Shown: positions 25,838 through 35,693 of the stretch, piece by piece
Position numbering within the stretch: the stretch's first letter is position 1
Layout of the letters: each line of letters begins with the position of its first letter
Assembly: GCA_052169645.1 (NCBI GenBank)
Contig: JBQNCA010000011.1
Span: forward strand, 1 to 54,906
Length of the DNA: 54,906 nt
Direction of reading: 5' to 3'
Source: JAIKWW01 sp052169645
Lineage (GTDB): Bacteria; Bacillota; Clostridia; Peptostreptococcales; Anaerovoracaceae
Position numbers and translations under genes: made by a program
Notes under the pieces: generated by a model
What the model was told of the DNA's origin: nothing
Database searches by the model: none
Seen by the model: the letters and a program-made list of their open reading frames with translations, nothing else

Positions 25838-27007
25838 ATGAAGAGATTGGATTTTGAATCAAAATGGGTTGAGATTGATCTGGATGCTCTGACGCATAAT
25901 ATGAGAAAAATCAGAGAAAAGGTAGGCAATGACAGGCGCATAGCGGCTGTAGTAAAGGCAAATGCATACGGACACGGCATATCCGGTGTAGCTGAAACTT
26001 TGGCGGAAAACGGAGCGGATCAGTTTGCCGTAGCGGTTTTGAATGAAGCGCTTGAACTCAGAAAGCTCATGCCTGAGAAAGATATTCTTGTTCTGGGAAA
26101 TATTCCTTATGGGAGTGAGGAAATTTCCGTAGCGGCTAAGCTTCAACATACTGTAACTTCCTATAAAAAAGCTGAACTTCTATCGGAGGCTGCAAAAAAA
26201 ACGGGGGAAACCGCTCGTGTTCATATAAAGCTTGACACGGGAATGACTCGACTCGGCTTTCAGATGAATGAAGAAAGTATTTCCGAGATATTGAAAATTT
26301 CAAAGCTTTCAAATATAGAGATTGAAGGTATTTTTACACATTTTGCAAGAGCTGACGAGTTTGATAAGAGGTGGGCGGAGTTACAATATGAAAAGTACTG
26401 CCGATTTGTCGCCGAACTGGAAAAGCGAGGGCTCAGCATCCATCTGCACCATGTTTCAAACAGTGCGGCTATAATGGAAATGCCGGAAACTTATAATGAT
26501 ATGGTCAGACCGGGAATAATTTTATACGGCATATATCCGTCTGATGAAACGGATATAGAGCAGATTGATATTTGCCCCGTTATGAGCTGGAAGGCAAGGA
26601 TTACACATGTAAAAAAGATCACTGAAAACAGACAGGTCAGCTATGGAGGCAAATATACCGCCGCAAAAGGTTCGGTTATAGGAACGATAGCCATAGGCTA
26701 TGCGGACGGCTTTACTCGTGCTCGGAGCGGAAGGGCTGAAGTTATTTATAAAGGCTGCAGGATAAAAGTAATAGGAAATATCTGTATGGATCAATGCATG
26801 ATAGATTTGTCGGATTTCCCCGATGCCGAGGTCGGTGATGTCGTTACTCTCATGGGAGTCGACGGTGGAGAAGCTATAACAGCGGATGAAATTGCATCCG
26901 GATATAATACCATAGGTTATGAGGTCGTATGTGCGGTAAACAGGAGAGTGCCTCGTTATTATATGAAGGAAGGCTTACCTGTTTCATATATCGATTATAC
27001 AGAGTAA
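25838..27007 (+). CDS. alr: Alanine racemase
   Basis: A PLP enzyme making D-alanine for peptidoglycan. The 389 aa protein has the PLP lysine Lys40 in AAVVKANAYGHG, the opposite catalytic Tyr region in AIGYADGFTR, and the late ICMDQCMIDL motif. The ATG at 25838 with AAGGAAAAAG upstream gives the expected N terminus; the frame is open further upstream, but the 25 extra residues have no family resemblance. The Alr barrel and C-terminal beta domain are both complete. Confidence 0.95.
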   Translation: MKRLDFESKWVEIDLDALTHNMRKIREKVGNDRRIAAVVKANAYGHGISGVAETLAENGADQFAVAVLNEALELRKLMPEKDILVLGNIPYGSEEISVAAKLQHTVTSYKKAELLSEAAKKTGETARVHIKLDTGMTRLGFQMNEESISEILKISKLSNIEIEGIFTHFARADEFDKRWAELQYEKYCRFVAELEKRGLSIHLHHVSNSAAIMEMPETYNDMVRPGIILYGIYPSDETDIEQIDICPVMSWKARITHVKKITENRQVSYGGKYTAAKGSVIGTIAIGYADGFTRARSGRAEVIYKGCRIKVIGNICMDQCMIDLSDFPDAEVGDVVTLMGVDGGEAITADEIASGYNTIGYEVVCAVNRRVPRYYMKEGLPVSYIDYTE

Positions 27008-27016
27008 TATAAGGTG

Positions 27017-27056
27017 AATGCAGTGCAGATATATACGATGTCCTGTGCTGCATTTT
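27017..27056 (+). terminator. Probable alr terminator
   Basis: AATGCAG, two mismatches and CAG pair with CTG, TG and CTGCATT around a 14-base loop, followed by TTTGCTGTATTTT. It lies 10 bases after the alr stop. Confidence 0.5.
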
Positions 27057-27114
27057 GCTGTATTTTATGGGGGAATAAGCCGCTTTGATCAGCCTTTCAA
27101 TAGGGCGTCACTGA

Positions 27115-27143
27115 TTGAATAAATGATGAAAATCTGATATACT
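27115..27143 (+). promoter_or_regulatory. Candidate promoter of the purine operon
   Basis: TTGAAT, a 17-base spacer and TATACT, with a second TATAAT overlapping at 27143-27148. The leader to the purL start is about 125 bases. I see no purine-riboswitch core in it. Confidence 0.5.
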
Positions 27144-27277
27144 ATAATGTCAGAATATGTACTAATATAGTATTCATTTTATATTTGTACGATTCATGTA
27201 AAAAGCTCGTGTATGTCGGAGAAATCTGCATTTTTTATAGAGGAAATTTCCTTTTATCTGAAGGTTGGGAGGATTAT

Positions 27278-30200
27278 ATGGTTAGAAGAATTTTCGTTGA
27301 GAAGAAAAAGGGATTCGATGTTGAAGCGCAGGGTCTTTGCAAAGATATACGAGAGAATCTCGGAATTTCATCCCTTGACAGCGTTCGAATATTGAATCGC
27401 TATGATATGGAGGGGCTCGACGACGAGCTTTATAAAAAATCCGTGTATGAGGTTTTTTCCGAGCCGGCTATAGACTCGGTATATGAGGAGGAAGCAGACC
27501 TTTCAGATGCGGATTTTACCTTTGCAACGGAATATCTTCCGGGTCAGTATGACCAGCGTGCAGACTCGGCGGCTCAATGCATACAGCTTATAAGTATGGG
27601 TAACAAACCTGAAGTTGCATTTGCACGCATAGTTGCTTTATATGGAAATATTACTGATGAACAATATAAGGCAATAAAAGCTTATTGTATAAATCCGGTT
27701 GATTCACAGGAAGCTTCTCCTATGAAGCCTGAAAAGTTGGGCATAGAAACGGAAATTCCTGCCGATGTAGCTGTAATTGACGGTTTTTGTACAATGAGCA
27801 GGGACGATTTGCTCAGGTTACATAAAGAGATGAGCTTTGCTATGAGCATTGCCGATTTAATGTTTGTAAAGGAGCATTACAGCAATGAGCTTCACCGTAA
27901 TCCGACACTTACGGAGCTTAAAGTAATAGATACATATTGGTCGGATCATTGCCGACATACAACTTTTTCTACAAAAATTACTGAAGTGGATTTTGGCAAC
28001 AGCCGTTACGGTCAGATAGTAAAAAAAGCATATGAAAGATATCTTGAAATAAGAAATCAGGTTTACGGTGAGCGTGATAAGGATATAACTCTTATGGATC
28101 TTGCCGTTATCGGAACAAAATATATTAAAAAGCTCGGATTGGCGGATGATTTGGATGAATCGGAAGAAATAAACGCCTGCAGTATAAAGGCAAAAGCTAT
28201 GGTGGACGGAAAGTCTGAGGATTGGCTCGTGATGTTTAAGAATGAAACTCATAATCATCCTACTGAAATAGAGCCCTTCGGAGGAGCGGCAACATGCCTC
28301 GGCGGAGCTATCAGAGACCCTCTTTCGGGAAGAGTTTATGTGTATCAGGCCATGAGAGTTACAGGAAGTGCAGATCCTCGCACCGGAATAGATGAAACTA
28401 TACAGGGAAAGCTTCCTCAGAGAAAAATCACTACCGAGGCGGCGCACGGCTACAGCTCATATGGAAATCAGATAGGGATTGCTACCGGCAAGGTGGCCGA
28501 GATTTACGATGAAGGCTATGTAGCAAAACGCATGGAAGTAGGTGCAGTAATAGGAGCCGCACCTGCAGCAAATGTGCGTCGTGAAAGACCTGCGCCGGGA
28601 GATGTTGTTATACTTGTAGGCGGGCGTACCGGTAGAGACGGAATGGGAGGTGCTACGGGATCTTCAAAGGAGCATACCGAATCTTCGATTCTTACTTGCG
28701 GAGCTGAGGTACAGAAAGGAAATCCTCCGGTAGAGAGGAATCTGCAGAGATTATTCAGAAGAAGTGATGTATCAAGACTTATAAAGCGTTGTAACGATTT
28801 CGGAGCCGGCGGGGTTTCAGTAGCTATAGGCGAGTTGGCTGACAGTATAGATGTAAATCTTGATCTCGTTCCTAAGAAGTACGAAGGGCTTGACGGTACG
28901 GAGCTTGCCATTTCGGAATCGCAGGAACGAATGGCTGTTGTGGTTGCCGCTGATGATGCGGAAAAATTTACAGTCGCTTCCGGCGAAGAAAATCTTGAAG
29001 CCGTTGTTGTAGCAAAGGTTACCGATACCGGCAATTTCAGAATGTTCTGGAGAGGAAACTGCATTCTTGATCTCAGCAGAGCTTTCCTCAATACTAACGG
29101 TGTCAAGCAGGAAGCTTCTGTAAAGATAAAATCGGATGACAGCTTTACAAAGCTTTATAAAGACAGCTGTGAGGAACTTGAGGCGCTTGTGAGTGATTTA
29201 AATGTAGCCGGTCAGAAGGGCTTGACGGAACGTTTTGACAGCACAATAGGTGCAGGTTCCGTGCTTATGCCTTTAGGAGGTAAATATCAGCTCACACCGA
29301 CGGCAGGAATGGCTGCAAAGCTTCCTGTCACTTCCGGATATACTGATACTGCAACACTTATGACATACGGCTTTGACCCGTCAGTTTCCAAGCTCAGCCC
29401 TTTTCACGGAGCGGTCAATGCGGTGGTGGATTCCGCAACCAAGATTGTTGCTATGGGTGGAGATTACAGAAAAGCTCGTCTTTCTTTTCAGGAATATTTT
29501 GAAAAGCTCGGAACGGAGCCTGAGAGATGGGGCAAACCTTTTGCAGCTTTACTCGGAGCACTTACTGTTCAGGACGAATTGAAAATTCCCGCCATAGGAG
29601 GTAAAGACAGCATGTCGGGAACATTTATGAATATAGATGTTCCGCCGACTTTGATATCATTTGCCGTTGCGGTTTCAGATGCAAAAAAGGTGTTGTCTCC
29701 GGAATTTAAAAAGGCAGGAAGTACTATAGTACACGTCACCGCAGGTTCGGATGCCGATAATATTATAAATTTTGAACAATACAGAAAGAATATGTCAAGG
29801 GTGATTGACCTAACAGCTGACGGAAAGGTGCTCGCTGCAGATACTTTAGGACGAGGCGGTATATTTGCCGCAGTTGTACGAATGTCCGCAGGCAATATGA
29901 TAGCGGCAGTGATAGATGCGGATAAAAGAAGTCTTTGTAATATCGACTGCGGAGGTTTGATATTGGAAATAGACGGCAGCGCGGATGCGGATGCTCTGTT
30001 GGAAGGAATAAATTACAATGTAATCGGAAAGACCGCAGCGTCATCCGAATTGACGGTAAACGGTAAAAGTTTTAATTTAAAGACACTGACAGAGGATTGG
30101 TGCTCAACACTGGAAAGTGTTTTTCCTACCAAGGCTCAAGAAGCATCGGACAAAATAAAAAAATTCAGCTTTACAAAGCGCAATTACCGCAAGCCTGTTA

Positions 30201-31009
30201 TACAAACAGCGAAACCGAGGGTTTTCATTCCCGCTTTTCCGGGCACAAATTGCGAGACGGACAGCAGACGTGCATTCGAAAAGGCAGGCGCAGCTACCGA
30301 AGTTCAGGTGCTGACAAATCTTACGCCTAATATGCTGGACAACGCTATAGATAAAATGGTAAAGAACATAAAGAACAGTCAGATTATTATGCTGCCGGGA
30401 GGATTCTCCGGAGGAGACGAACCGGACGGTTCGGCTAAATTTATAACAGCGGTTTTTAGAAATCCTGCTGTAAAAGAAGCTGTAACCGATTTTCTGGAAA
30501 ACAGAGACGGATTGATGCTCGGTATCTGCAACGGTTTTCAGGCATTGATAAAGCTTGGACTTGTTCCTTACGGAAAGATAACCGATATGGGCGAGAACAG
30601 TCCTACTTTGACATACAACAGTATAGGACGTCATGTTTCATGCCTTGTAAATACCCGTATCGCTTCCGTGAACTCGCCTTGGATGGCGGGAGTCGAGGTG
30701 GGTGATATACATGTTATCCCCATATCTCACGGAGAGGGCAGATTTATTGCTTCCGCCGAACTCATTTCAGAGCTTGATAAAAACGGTCAAATTGCTACGC
30801 AGTATGTTGATTTTGACGGAGAACCTACATCTGATATTGCATATAATCCTAATAATTCAGTGCAGGCGATAGAGGGTATATTCTCACCTGACGGCAGAAT
30901 ATTCGGGAAAATGGGTCATTCGGAGCGTATAGGAAGCAATCTTTATAAGAATGTTCAGGGTGAAAAGGATCAGTTACTGTTTGAATCAGGTGTGGCATAT
31001 TTTAAATAG
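27278..31009 (+). CDS. purL: Phosphoribosylformylglycinamidine synthase, single-chain PurL
   Basis: Converts FGAR to FGAM using glutamine and ATP, the fourth step of purine synthesis. The 1243 aa protein is the large fused form: N-terminal PurS-like and linker domains (with YWSDHCRHTTF), two AIR-synthase-type repeats (NETHNHPTEIEPFGGAATC in the first), and a C-terminal glutaminase domain with FIPAFPGTNCETDS, MLGICNGFQAL carrying the nucleophile Cys, and SHGEGRF carrying the catalytic His. The ATG at 27278 follows GGGAGG; the frame extends upstream to 27185 without family sequence. It heads the purLEMND operon. Confidence 0.96.
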   Translation: MVRRIFVEKKKGFDVEAQGLCKDIRENLGISSLDSVRILNRYDMEGLDDELYKKSVYEVFSEPAIDSVYEEEADLSDADFTFATEYLPGQYDQRADSAAQCIQLISMGNKPEVAFARIVALYGNITDEQYKAIKAYCINPVDSQEASPMKPEKLGIETEIPADVAVIDGFCTMSRDDLLRLHKEMSFAMSIADLMFVKEHYSNELHRNPTLTELKVIDTYWSDHCRHTTFSTKITEVDFGNSRYGQIVKKAYERYLEIRNQVYGERDKDITLMDLAVIGTKYIKKLGLADDLDESEEINACSIKAKAMVDGKSEDWLVMFKNETHNHPTEIEPFGGAATCLGGAIRDPLSGRVYVYQAMRVTGSADPRTGIDETIQGKLPQRKITTEAAHGYSSYGNQIGIATGKVAEIYDEGYVAKRMEVGAVIGAAPAANVRRERPAPGDVVILVGGRTGRDGMGGATGSSKEHTESSILTCGAEVQKGNPPVERNLQRLFRRSDVSRLIKRCNDFGAGGVSVAIGELADSIDVNLDLVPKKYEGLDGTELAISESQERMAVVVAADDAEKFTVASGEENLEAVVVAKVTDTGNFRMFWRGNCILDLSRAFLNTNGVKQEASVKIKSDDSFTKLYKDSCEELEALVSDLNVAGQKGLTERFDSTIGAGSVLMPLGGKYQLTPTAGMAAKLPVTSGYTDTATLMTYGFDPSVSKLSPFHGAVNAVVDSATKIVAMGGDYRKARLSFQEYFEKLGTEPERWGKPFAALLGALTVQDELKIPAIGGKDSMSGTFMNIDVPPTLISFAVAVSDAKKVLSPEFKKAGSTIVHVTAGSDADNIINFEQYRKNMSRVIDLTADGKVLAADTLGRGGIFAAVVRMSAGNMIAAVIDADKRSLCNIDCGGLILEIDGSADADALLEGINYNVIGKTAASSELTVNGKSFNLKTLTEDWCSTLESVFPTKAQEASDKIKKFSFTKRNYRKPVIQTAKPRVFIPAFPGTNCETDSRRAFEKAGAATEVQVLTNLTPNMLDNAIDKMVKNIKNSQIIMLPGGFSGGDEPDGSAKFITAVFRNPAVKEAVTDFLENRDGLMLGICNGFQALIKLGLVPYGKITDMGENSPTLTYNSIGRHVSCLVNTRIASVNSPWMAGVEVGDIHVIPISHGEGRFIASAELISELDKNGQIATQYVDFDGEPTSDIAYNPNNSVQAIEGIFSPDGRIFGKMGHSERIGSNLYKNVQGEKDQLLFESGVAYFK

Positions 31010-31086
31010 AAGTATTTTATAAGGGGTTTAAAAGATATTTAATCCGATATAAATTATATGTAATAAAGAAACGGAGTTATTATATT

Positions 31087-31566
31087 ATGAAGGTTGGAAT
31101 TGTTATGGGCAGTAAGTCCGATTATCCTGTAGTGGAACGGGCAGAAAAGATATTGCAGGAATTCGGAGTTGATTTTGACACGCATGTAATTTCCGCACAC
31201 AGAACGCCTCGTGCGGCGGAGGCATTTTCTTCGGGAGCCGAGACTGACGGTATAGAGGTTATAATTGCAGCTGCAGGCAAGGCTGCGCATCTCGGAGGTG
31301 TTATAGCTGCATTTACTCCATTGCCTGTAATCGGACTGCCGATAAAATCTTCCACACTTGACGGTTTGGATTCTCTGCTGTCAACAGTACAGATGCCTAA
31401 GGGCGTGCCTGTTGCAACCGTAGCTATAGACGGAGCTGAAAATGCAGGACTTTTAGCTGTTCAAATACTTTCATTGAAATATCCCGAATTGCGTCAAAAG
31501 ATGAGGGATTATAAGCAGAAAATGGAAAAAGATATTCTTGATGCAGATGCTGAATTCAGAAAATAG
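31087..31566 (+). CDS. purE: N5-carboxyaminoimidazole ribonucleotide mutase PurE
   Basis: Converts N5-CAIR to CAIR. The 159 aa protein is the class I type: GIVMGSKSDYPVVERA for phosphate binding, VISAHRTPRAAEAF with the catalytic His, and an IIAAAGKAAHLGGV loop. It is the second gene of the pur operon. No purK is seen in the window, so either purK lies elsewhere or N5-CAIR is bypassed. Confidence 0.95.
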   Translation: MKVGIVMGSKSDYPVVERAEKILQEFGVDFDTHVISAHRTPRAAEAFSSGAETDGIEVIIAAAGKAAHLGGVIAAFTPLPVIGLPIKSSTLDGLDSLLSTVQMPKGVPVATVAIDGAENAGLLAVQILSLKYPELRQKMRDYKQKMEKDILDADAEFRK

Positions 31567-31617
31567 GAAAATTTATATTTATGTAAGCTGAAAATATTGA
31601 AGAAAGGTCATTTTAAT

Positions 31618-32676
31618 ATGAGTGATAATGAAAAGATTACCTATAAGGATGCGGGAGTTGACACAAAGGAAGGCGCCCGTGCAGTAGAGCTTATGAAAGA
31701 GCATGTCAAGAAAACCTTTAACAGCAGTGTTCTTACAGGATTGGGTTCATTCGGCAGCATTTTTAAGCCGGATCTTACAGATATAAGTGAGCCTGTTCTG
31801 GTATCGGGAACAGACGGTGTAGGGACCAAGCTGAAAATTGCATTTCTTATGGATAAGCATGATACCGTAGGTCAGGACTGTGTTGCCATGTGCGTAAACG
31901 ATATTATCTGCCAAGGTGCATTTCCTCTGTTTTTCTTGGATTATATAGCAACCGGTAAGGTTGAGGCGGAGAAGATTGCAGATATAGTAAAGGGCATAGC
32001 TGACGGATGTGTTTTATCCGACTGTGCTCTCGTAGGCGGTGAAACTGCAGAGATGCCGTCTTTTTATAATGACGGTGAATACGATATAGCGGGTTTTGCT
32101 GTCGGAATGACGGATATGAAAAAGGTGATAGACGGCAGCAAGGTTCAGGAGGGCAATGTTGTTATAGGTATTCCGTCCGCAGGCATACACAGTAACGGCT
32201 ATTCTCTCGTGCGCAAAGTATTTTTCGATAAGCTTGATATGCCTGTAACGGAATATGTCGATGAGCTTGGAAGCACATTGGGAGAAGCACTTCTCACGCC
32301 TACACGCATCTATGTAAGATCTTGTAAAGCAGTGTTCAGAAAATATGATGTAAACGGAGTTGTACATATAACCGGAGGCGGGTTTTATGAAAATATTCCG
32401 AGAATAATTCCGAAAGGACTCGGTGTTGATATAGAACTTGGCTCGTGGAATATACTTCCCATTTTCAAATATATTCAGAAATGTGCAAATATAGACGAAA
32501 GAGAAATGTTCTCAACCTTCAATATGGGCATCGGAATGATGCTTGCAGTAGATGAAAAAATCGCATCCGGGGTGATGTCGGTACTGATTGCAAATGGTGA
32601 AAATCCTTCCATTATAGGCAGAATTACAAATAATGAAGGGGTACATATTCGCAGAAAAGACGGAACTGAGCTTTAG
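31618..32676 (+). CDS. purM: Phosphoribosylformylglycinamidine cyclo-ligase PurM
   Basis: Closes FGAM to AIR using ATP. The 352 aa protein shows YKDAGVDTKEG at the start, VSGTDGVGTKLKIAF, the GGETAEMPSFY motif and HITGGGFYENIPRI. The ATG at 31618 has AGAAAGGT at 31600-31607; the TTG at 31597 in the same frame overlaps that site and is not preferred. It is the third gene of the operon. Confidence 0.95.
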   Translation: MSDNEKITYKDAGVDTKEGARAVELMKEHVKKTFNSSVLTGLGSFGSIFKPDLTDISEPVLVSGTDGVGTKLKIAFLMDKHDTVGQDCVAMCVNDIICQGAFPLFFLDYIATGKVEAEKIADIVKGIADGCVLSDCALVGGETAEMPSFYNDGEYDIAGFAVGMTDMKKVIDGSKVQEGNVVIGIPSAGIHSNGYSLVRKVFFDKLDMPVTEYVDELGSTLGEALLTPTRIYVRSCKAVFRKYDVNGVVHITGGGFYENIPRIIPKGLGVDIELGSWNILPIFKYIQKCANIDEREMFSTFNMGIGMMLAVDEKIASGVMSVLIANGENPSIIGRITNNEGVHIRRKDGTEL

Positions 32677-32695
32677 TCTCTGAAGGGAATTTAAA

Positions 32696-33289
32696 TTGAA
32701 GAACATAGCAGTAATGGTTTCCGGCGGAGGCACAGATCTTCAGTCGGTTATAGACAATATAGAAAACGGATATATAGATAATGCGAGAATCGTGTTGGTA
32801 ATATCGAGCAAGTCGGATGCATATGCCTTGGAGCGTGCAAAAAAACACGGAATAAACAGCATATATATAGGTAAGGGCAATTATGAGGATCCGGGCAAAC
32901 GAACCGAAGCCGTTATCAAGGCTTTGAGAGCTGTAAAAGCTGATTTGGTGGTACTTGCGGGATATATGAGCGTTCTTGATTCTACAATAATCGAAGCTTT
33001 CAGAAATAAAATAATAAATATACATCCCTCTCTTATTCCTAAATATTGCGGTAAGGGATTTTACGGAAGCCGTGTTCATGAAGCGGTGATCGCAGGCAAA
33101 GAAAAAGAGTCGGGAGCAACGGTACACTTCGTTGATGAGGGTGTTGATACAGGTGAGATTATTTTGCAGGAAAGTGTACCTGTATTGTCGGATGATACGC
33201 CGGAGACTCTGGCTTCAAGAGTGCTTGAGCTGGAGCATAGGATTTTACCCGAGGCGGTGAAAATGTTTTGCGACGGTGAATTGGAATAG
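32696..33289 (+). CDS. purN: Phosphoribosylglycinamide formyltransferase PurN
   Basis: Transfers a formyl group from 10-formyl-THF to GAR. The 197 aa protein has VMVSGGGTDLQS, the formyltransferase signature NIHPSLIPKY with the catalytic His and Asn, and VHFVDEGVDTGEII with the catalytic Asp. The start is TTG at 32696, supported by GAAGGGA seven bases upstream and by the normal N terminus KNIAVMVSGGG. The gap from purM is 19 bases. Confidence 0.94.
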   Translation: MKNIAVMVSGGGTDLQSVIDNIENGYIDNARIVLVISSKSDAYALERAKKHGINSIYIGKGNYEDPGKRTEAVIKALRAVKADLVVLAGYMSVLDSTIIEAFRNKIINIHPSLIPKYCGKGFYGSRVHEAVIAGKEKESGATVHFVDEGVDTGEIILQESVPVLSDDTPETLASRVLELEHRILPEAVKMFCDGELE

Positions 33290-33316
33290 GTTTTTTAAAC
33301 ATCAGGAGGATTTGAT

Positions 33317-34576
33317 ATGAAGGTTCTTGTAGTGGGAAGCGGCGGCAGGGAGCATGCTATTGCCTGGAAATTATCACAGAGTCCGCGTGTGACAAAAATA
33401 TATTGTGCTCCCGGAAATGCAGGGATTGCATCTGTTGCAGAATGTATCGATATAGCATCTGAAGATCTTGAAGGAATCAGGAATTTTGCAGTTGAAAACA
33501 ATATTGATATGGCGGTTATAGGACCGGAGGTTCCTCTTTCTATGGGAATTACCGACCTTTTGCAGGAAAGCGGTATAAGAGTGTTCGGACCTGATAAAGA
33601 ATGTTCACAGCTTGAGGGCAGCAAGGCTTTTACCAAAGCTTTTCTTATGAGGCACAATATTCCTACGGCCGGATACAGAGAATATACGGATAAAGAAGCC
33701 CTTATAGCTGATATCGGTATATTCGGTTATCCTATGGTATTGAAAGCCGACGGATTGGCAGCGGGAAAAGGTGTAGTTCTTGCGGAGGATTATGATTCTG
33801 CGTATAAGGCTGTAGAAGAAATGATGGGTGAGAGGATTTTCGGAGATGCCGGAAATAAAGTTTTGGTTGAAGAATGTTTGACCGGAGTGGAAGCATCAAT
33901 GCTTTGCTTTGTGGACGGAAAGCATATCGTTCCTATGGAATCTGCTCAGGATTACAAAAGAGTTTTTGACAGTGATAAGGGTCCTAATACCGGAGGAATG
34001 GGAACATATTCGCCGAGCCTTTTATTCAATGAAGATTTGGAAAATGAAATTAGAGAAAAAATTTTAGAACCTGCGATAAACGGTTTTATAGCGGACGGAC
34101 TGGACTTTCACGGAGTCTTGTTTATCGGGCTGATGCTGGGCGAGAACGGTCCTAAGGTTATAGAATTTAACAACAGATTCGGAGATCCTGAAACTCAGTC
34201 CGTGCTCATGCGACTTGATACGGATTTACTTGATATATTTGACGCATGCATAGACGGAAGCTTGGATAAACTTGATATAAAATGGAACAACAAGCGTGCA
34301 GTATGCGTAGTCATGGCATCAGGAGGATATCCGGGAAGCTATGAAAAGGGTAAAGTAATATCCGGAATCTCAGATGTTGATGAAGATGTTGTCGTTTTTC
34401 ATGCGGGAACTGCATTAAAGGACGGAAAAATTGTAAGCAACGGCGGCAGAGTTCTCGGAGTGACAGCAACCGGTGAAACCAATGATGAAGCCAGAGCAAA
34501 AGCCTATACAAATGTAAAAAAGATATCATTTGAAGGCGGATTTTACAGAACGGATATAGGTGTAATAAATCGTTAA
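33317..34576 (+). CDS. purD: Phosphoribosylamine-glycine ligase PurD
   Basis: An ATP-grasp enzyme forming GAR from phosphoribosylamine and glycine. The 419 aa protein starts VLVVGSGGREHAIAWKL and contains VLKADGLAAGKGVVL, the signature NNRFGDPETQ and the C-terminal SGGYPGSYEKG. CAGGAGGA lies before the ATG. It closes the purLEMND order; purH, purF and purC are not in the window. Confidence 0.96.
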   Translation: MKVLVVGSGGREHAIAWKLSQSPRVTKIYCAPGNAGIASVAECIDIASEDLEGIRNFAVENNIDMAVIGPEVPLSMGITDLLQESGIRVFGPDKECSQLEGSKAFTKAFLMRHNIPTAGYREYTDKEALIADIGIFGYPMVLKADGLAAGKGVVLAEDYDSAYKAVEEMMGERIFGDAGNKVLVEECLTGVEASMLCFVDGKHIVPMESAQDYKRVFDSDKGPNTGGMGTYSPSLLFNEDLENEIREKILEPAINGFIADGLDFHGVLFIGLMLGENGPKVIEFNNRFGDPETQSVLMRLDTDLLDIFDACIDGSLDKLDIKWNNKRAVCVVMASGGYPGSYEKGKVISGISDVDEDVVVFHAGTALKDGKIVSNGGRVLGVTATGETNDEARAKAYTNVKKISFEGGFYRTDIGVINR

Positions 34577-34649
34577 TACGGATTTTGCATAAATATACAG
34601 GCGCACATGGTTGCCGCCGTATGTATACATATACAGAAAGGTTTAATAT

Positions 34650-35693
34650 ATGAATATTGCCGTAGATGGAATGGGTGGAGATTTTGCTCCTATAGAAATA
34701 GTCAAAGGCTGTGTCCAGGCATCCGAGCTTATAGGCAGAGAAGACAAAATCTTTATAGTAGGCATCGAAGATGTAATTAAAAAAGAATTGAAAAAATATA
34801 AATTCAATCATTCAAAGATAAAGATAGTGGGAGCGACAGAGGTTATTACCAATGAAGATGCTCCGGTAAAAGCGGCAAGAGCCAAAAAGGATTCATCCAT
34901 GATAAAGGGACTTTCTCTTGTAAAGGACGGAACCTGCGATTTCTTTATTTCTGCCGGGAATACGGGTGCTCTTATGGCGGGATCTCTGTTCAGACTGGGC
35001 AGAATACCGGGGGTAGAGAGACCTGTTATAGGTATGATATATCCCATAATAGGCGGCGATGTTTCATTCCTTGTAGATGCGGGTGCAAATGCAGAATGCA
35101 AGCCGAAGCATCTGCTGCAATTTGCAAGGATGGGATGCATTTATATGGAAAAGGTTTTAGGTGTGGAAAATCCTTCAGTAGGTTTGATAAATATCGGGGC
35201 TGAAGAAAAAAAGGGTACGGAGATGCTCAGAGATACATATAAGCTGCTTAAGGAAAGCGAGCTTAATTTTGTAGGCAATATTGAAGGAAGAGATATCCCT
35301 TACGGAGCTGCGAGAGTCCTTGTATGTGACGGTTTCGTGGGGAATACCGTATTGAAGCTTACGGAAGGACTTGCTCAGCGCATGATGGAGCAGTTGAAAT
35401 CCATACTCGGCAAGGATATGAAGACAAAGATGGGAGCACTTATGCTTATGAATGAGTTTAAGTCTCTTAAGGCTATGATGGATTATTCGGAATACGGCGG
35501 AGCACCTATACTGGGAGTAAAGGGAGAGGTCGTGAAGATTCACGGTTCTTCAAATGCCGGTGCTGTAAAAAATGCAATAGTCAAGGGTTTCCCATATGTA
35601 GGGAATAATGTAGTAGGCATCATAAGCGATGCCGCAGAAGCTCGTGCAAAGGAAAAGGAAGCTGATCCCGAGGAGCCGACAGATGCAGAATAA
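34650..35693 (+). CDS. plsX: Phosphate acyltransferase PlsX
   Basis: Makes acyl-phosphate from acyl-ACP, the donor for PlsY. The 347 aa protein has IAVDGMGGDFAPIEIVKG at its start, ISAGNTGALMAGSLF, and a C-terminal region with GAPILGVKGEVVKIHGSS. AGAAAGG lies before the ATG. It is followed directly by rnc, overlapping by 11 bases. The fabD, fabG and acpP genes that often lie between plsX and rnc in Bacillota are absent here. Confidence 0.94.
   Translation: MNIAVDGMGGDFAPIEIVKGCVQASELIGREDKIFIVGIEDVIKKELKKYKFNHSKIKIVGATEVITNEDAPVKAARAKKDSSMIKGLSLVKDGTCDFFISAGNTGALMAGSLFRLGRIPGVERPVIGMIYPIIGGDVSFLVDAGANAECKPKHLLQFARMGCIYMEKVLGVENPSVGLINIGAEEKKGTEMLRDTYKLLKESELNFVGNIEGRDIPYGAARVLVCDGFVGNTVLKLTEGLAQRMMEQLKSILGKDMKTKMGALMLMNEFKSLKAMMDYSEYGGAPILGVKGEVVKIHGSSNAGAVKNAIVKGFPYVGNNVVGIISDAAEARAKEKEADPEEPTDAE

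Noticed and set aside
27144..27277. Purine riboswitch in the purL leader
   Set aside because: The conserved loop sequences and the three-way junction of the purine aptamer are not visible in the roughly 125-base leader.
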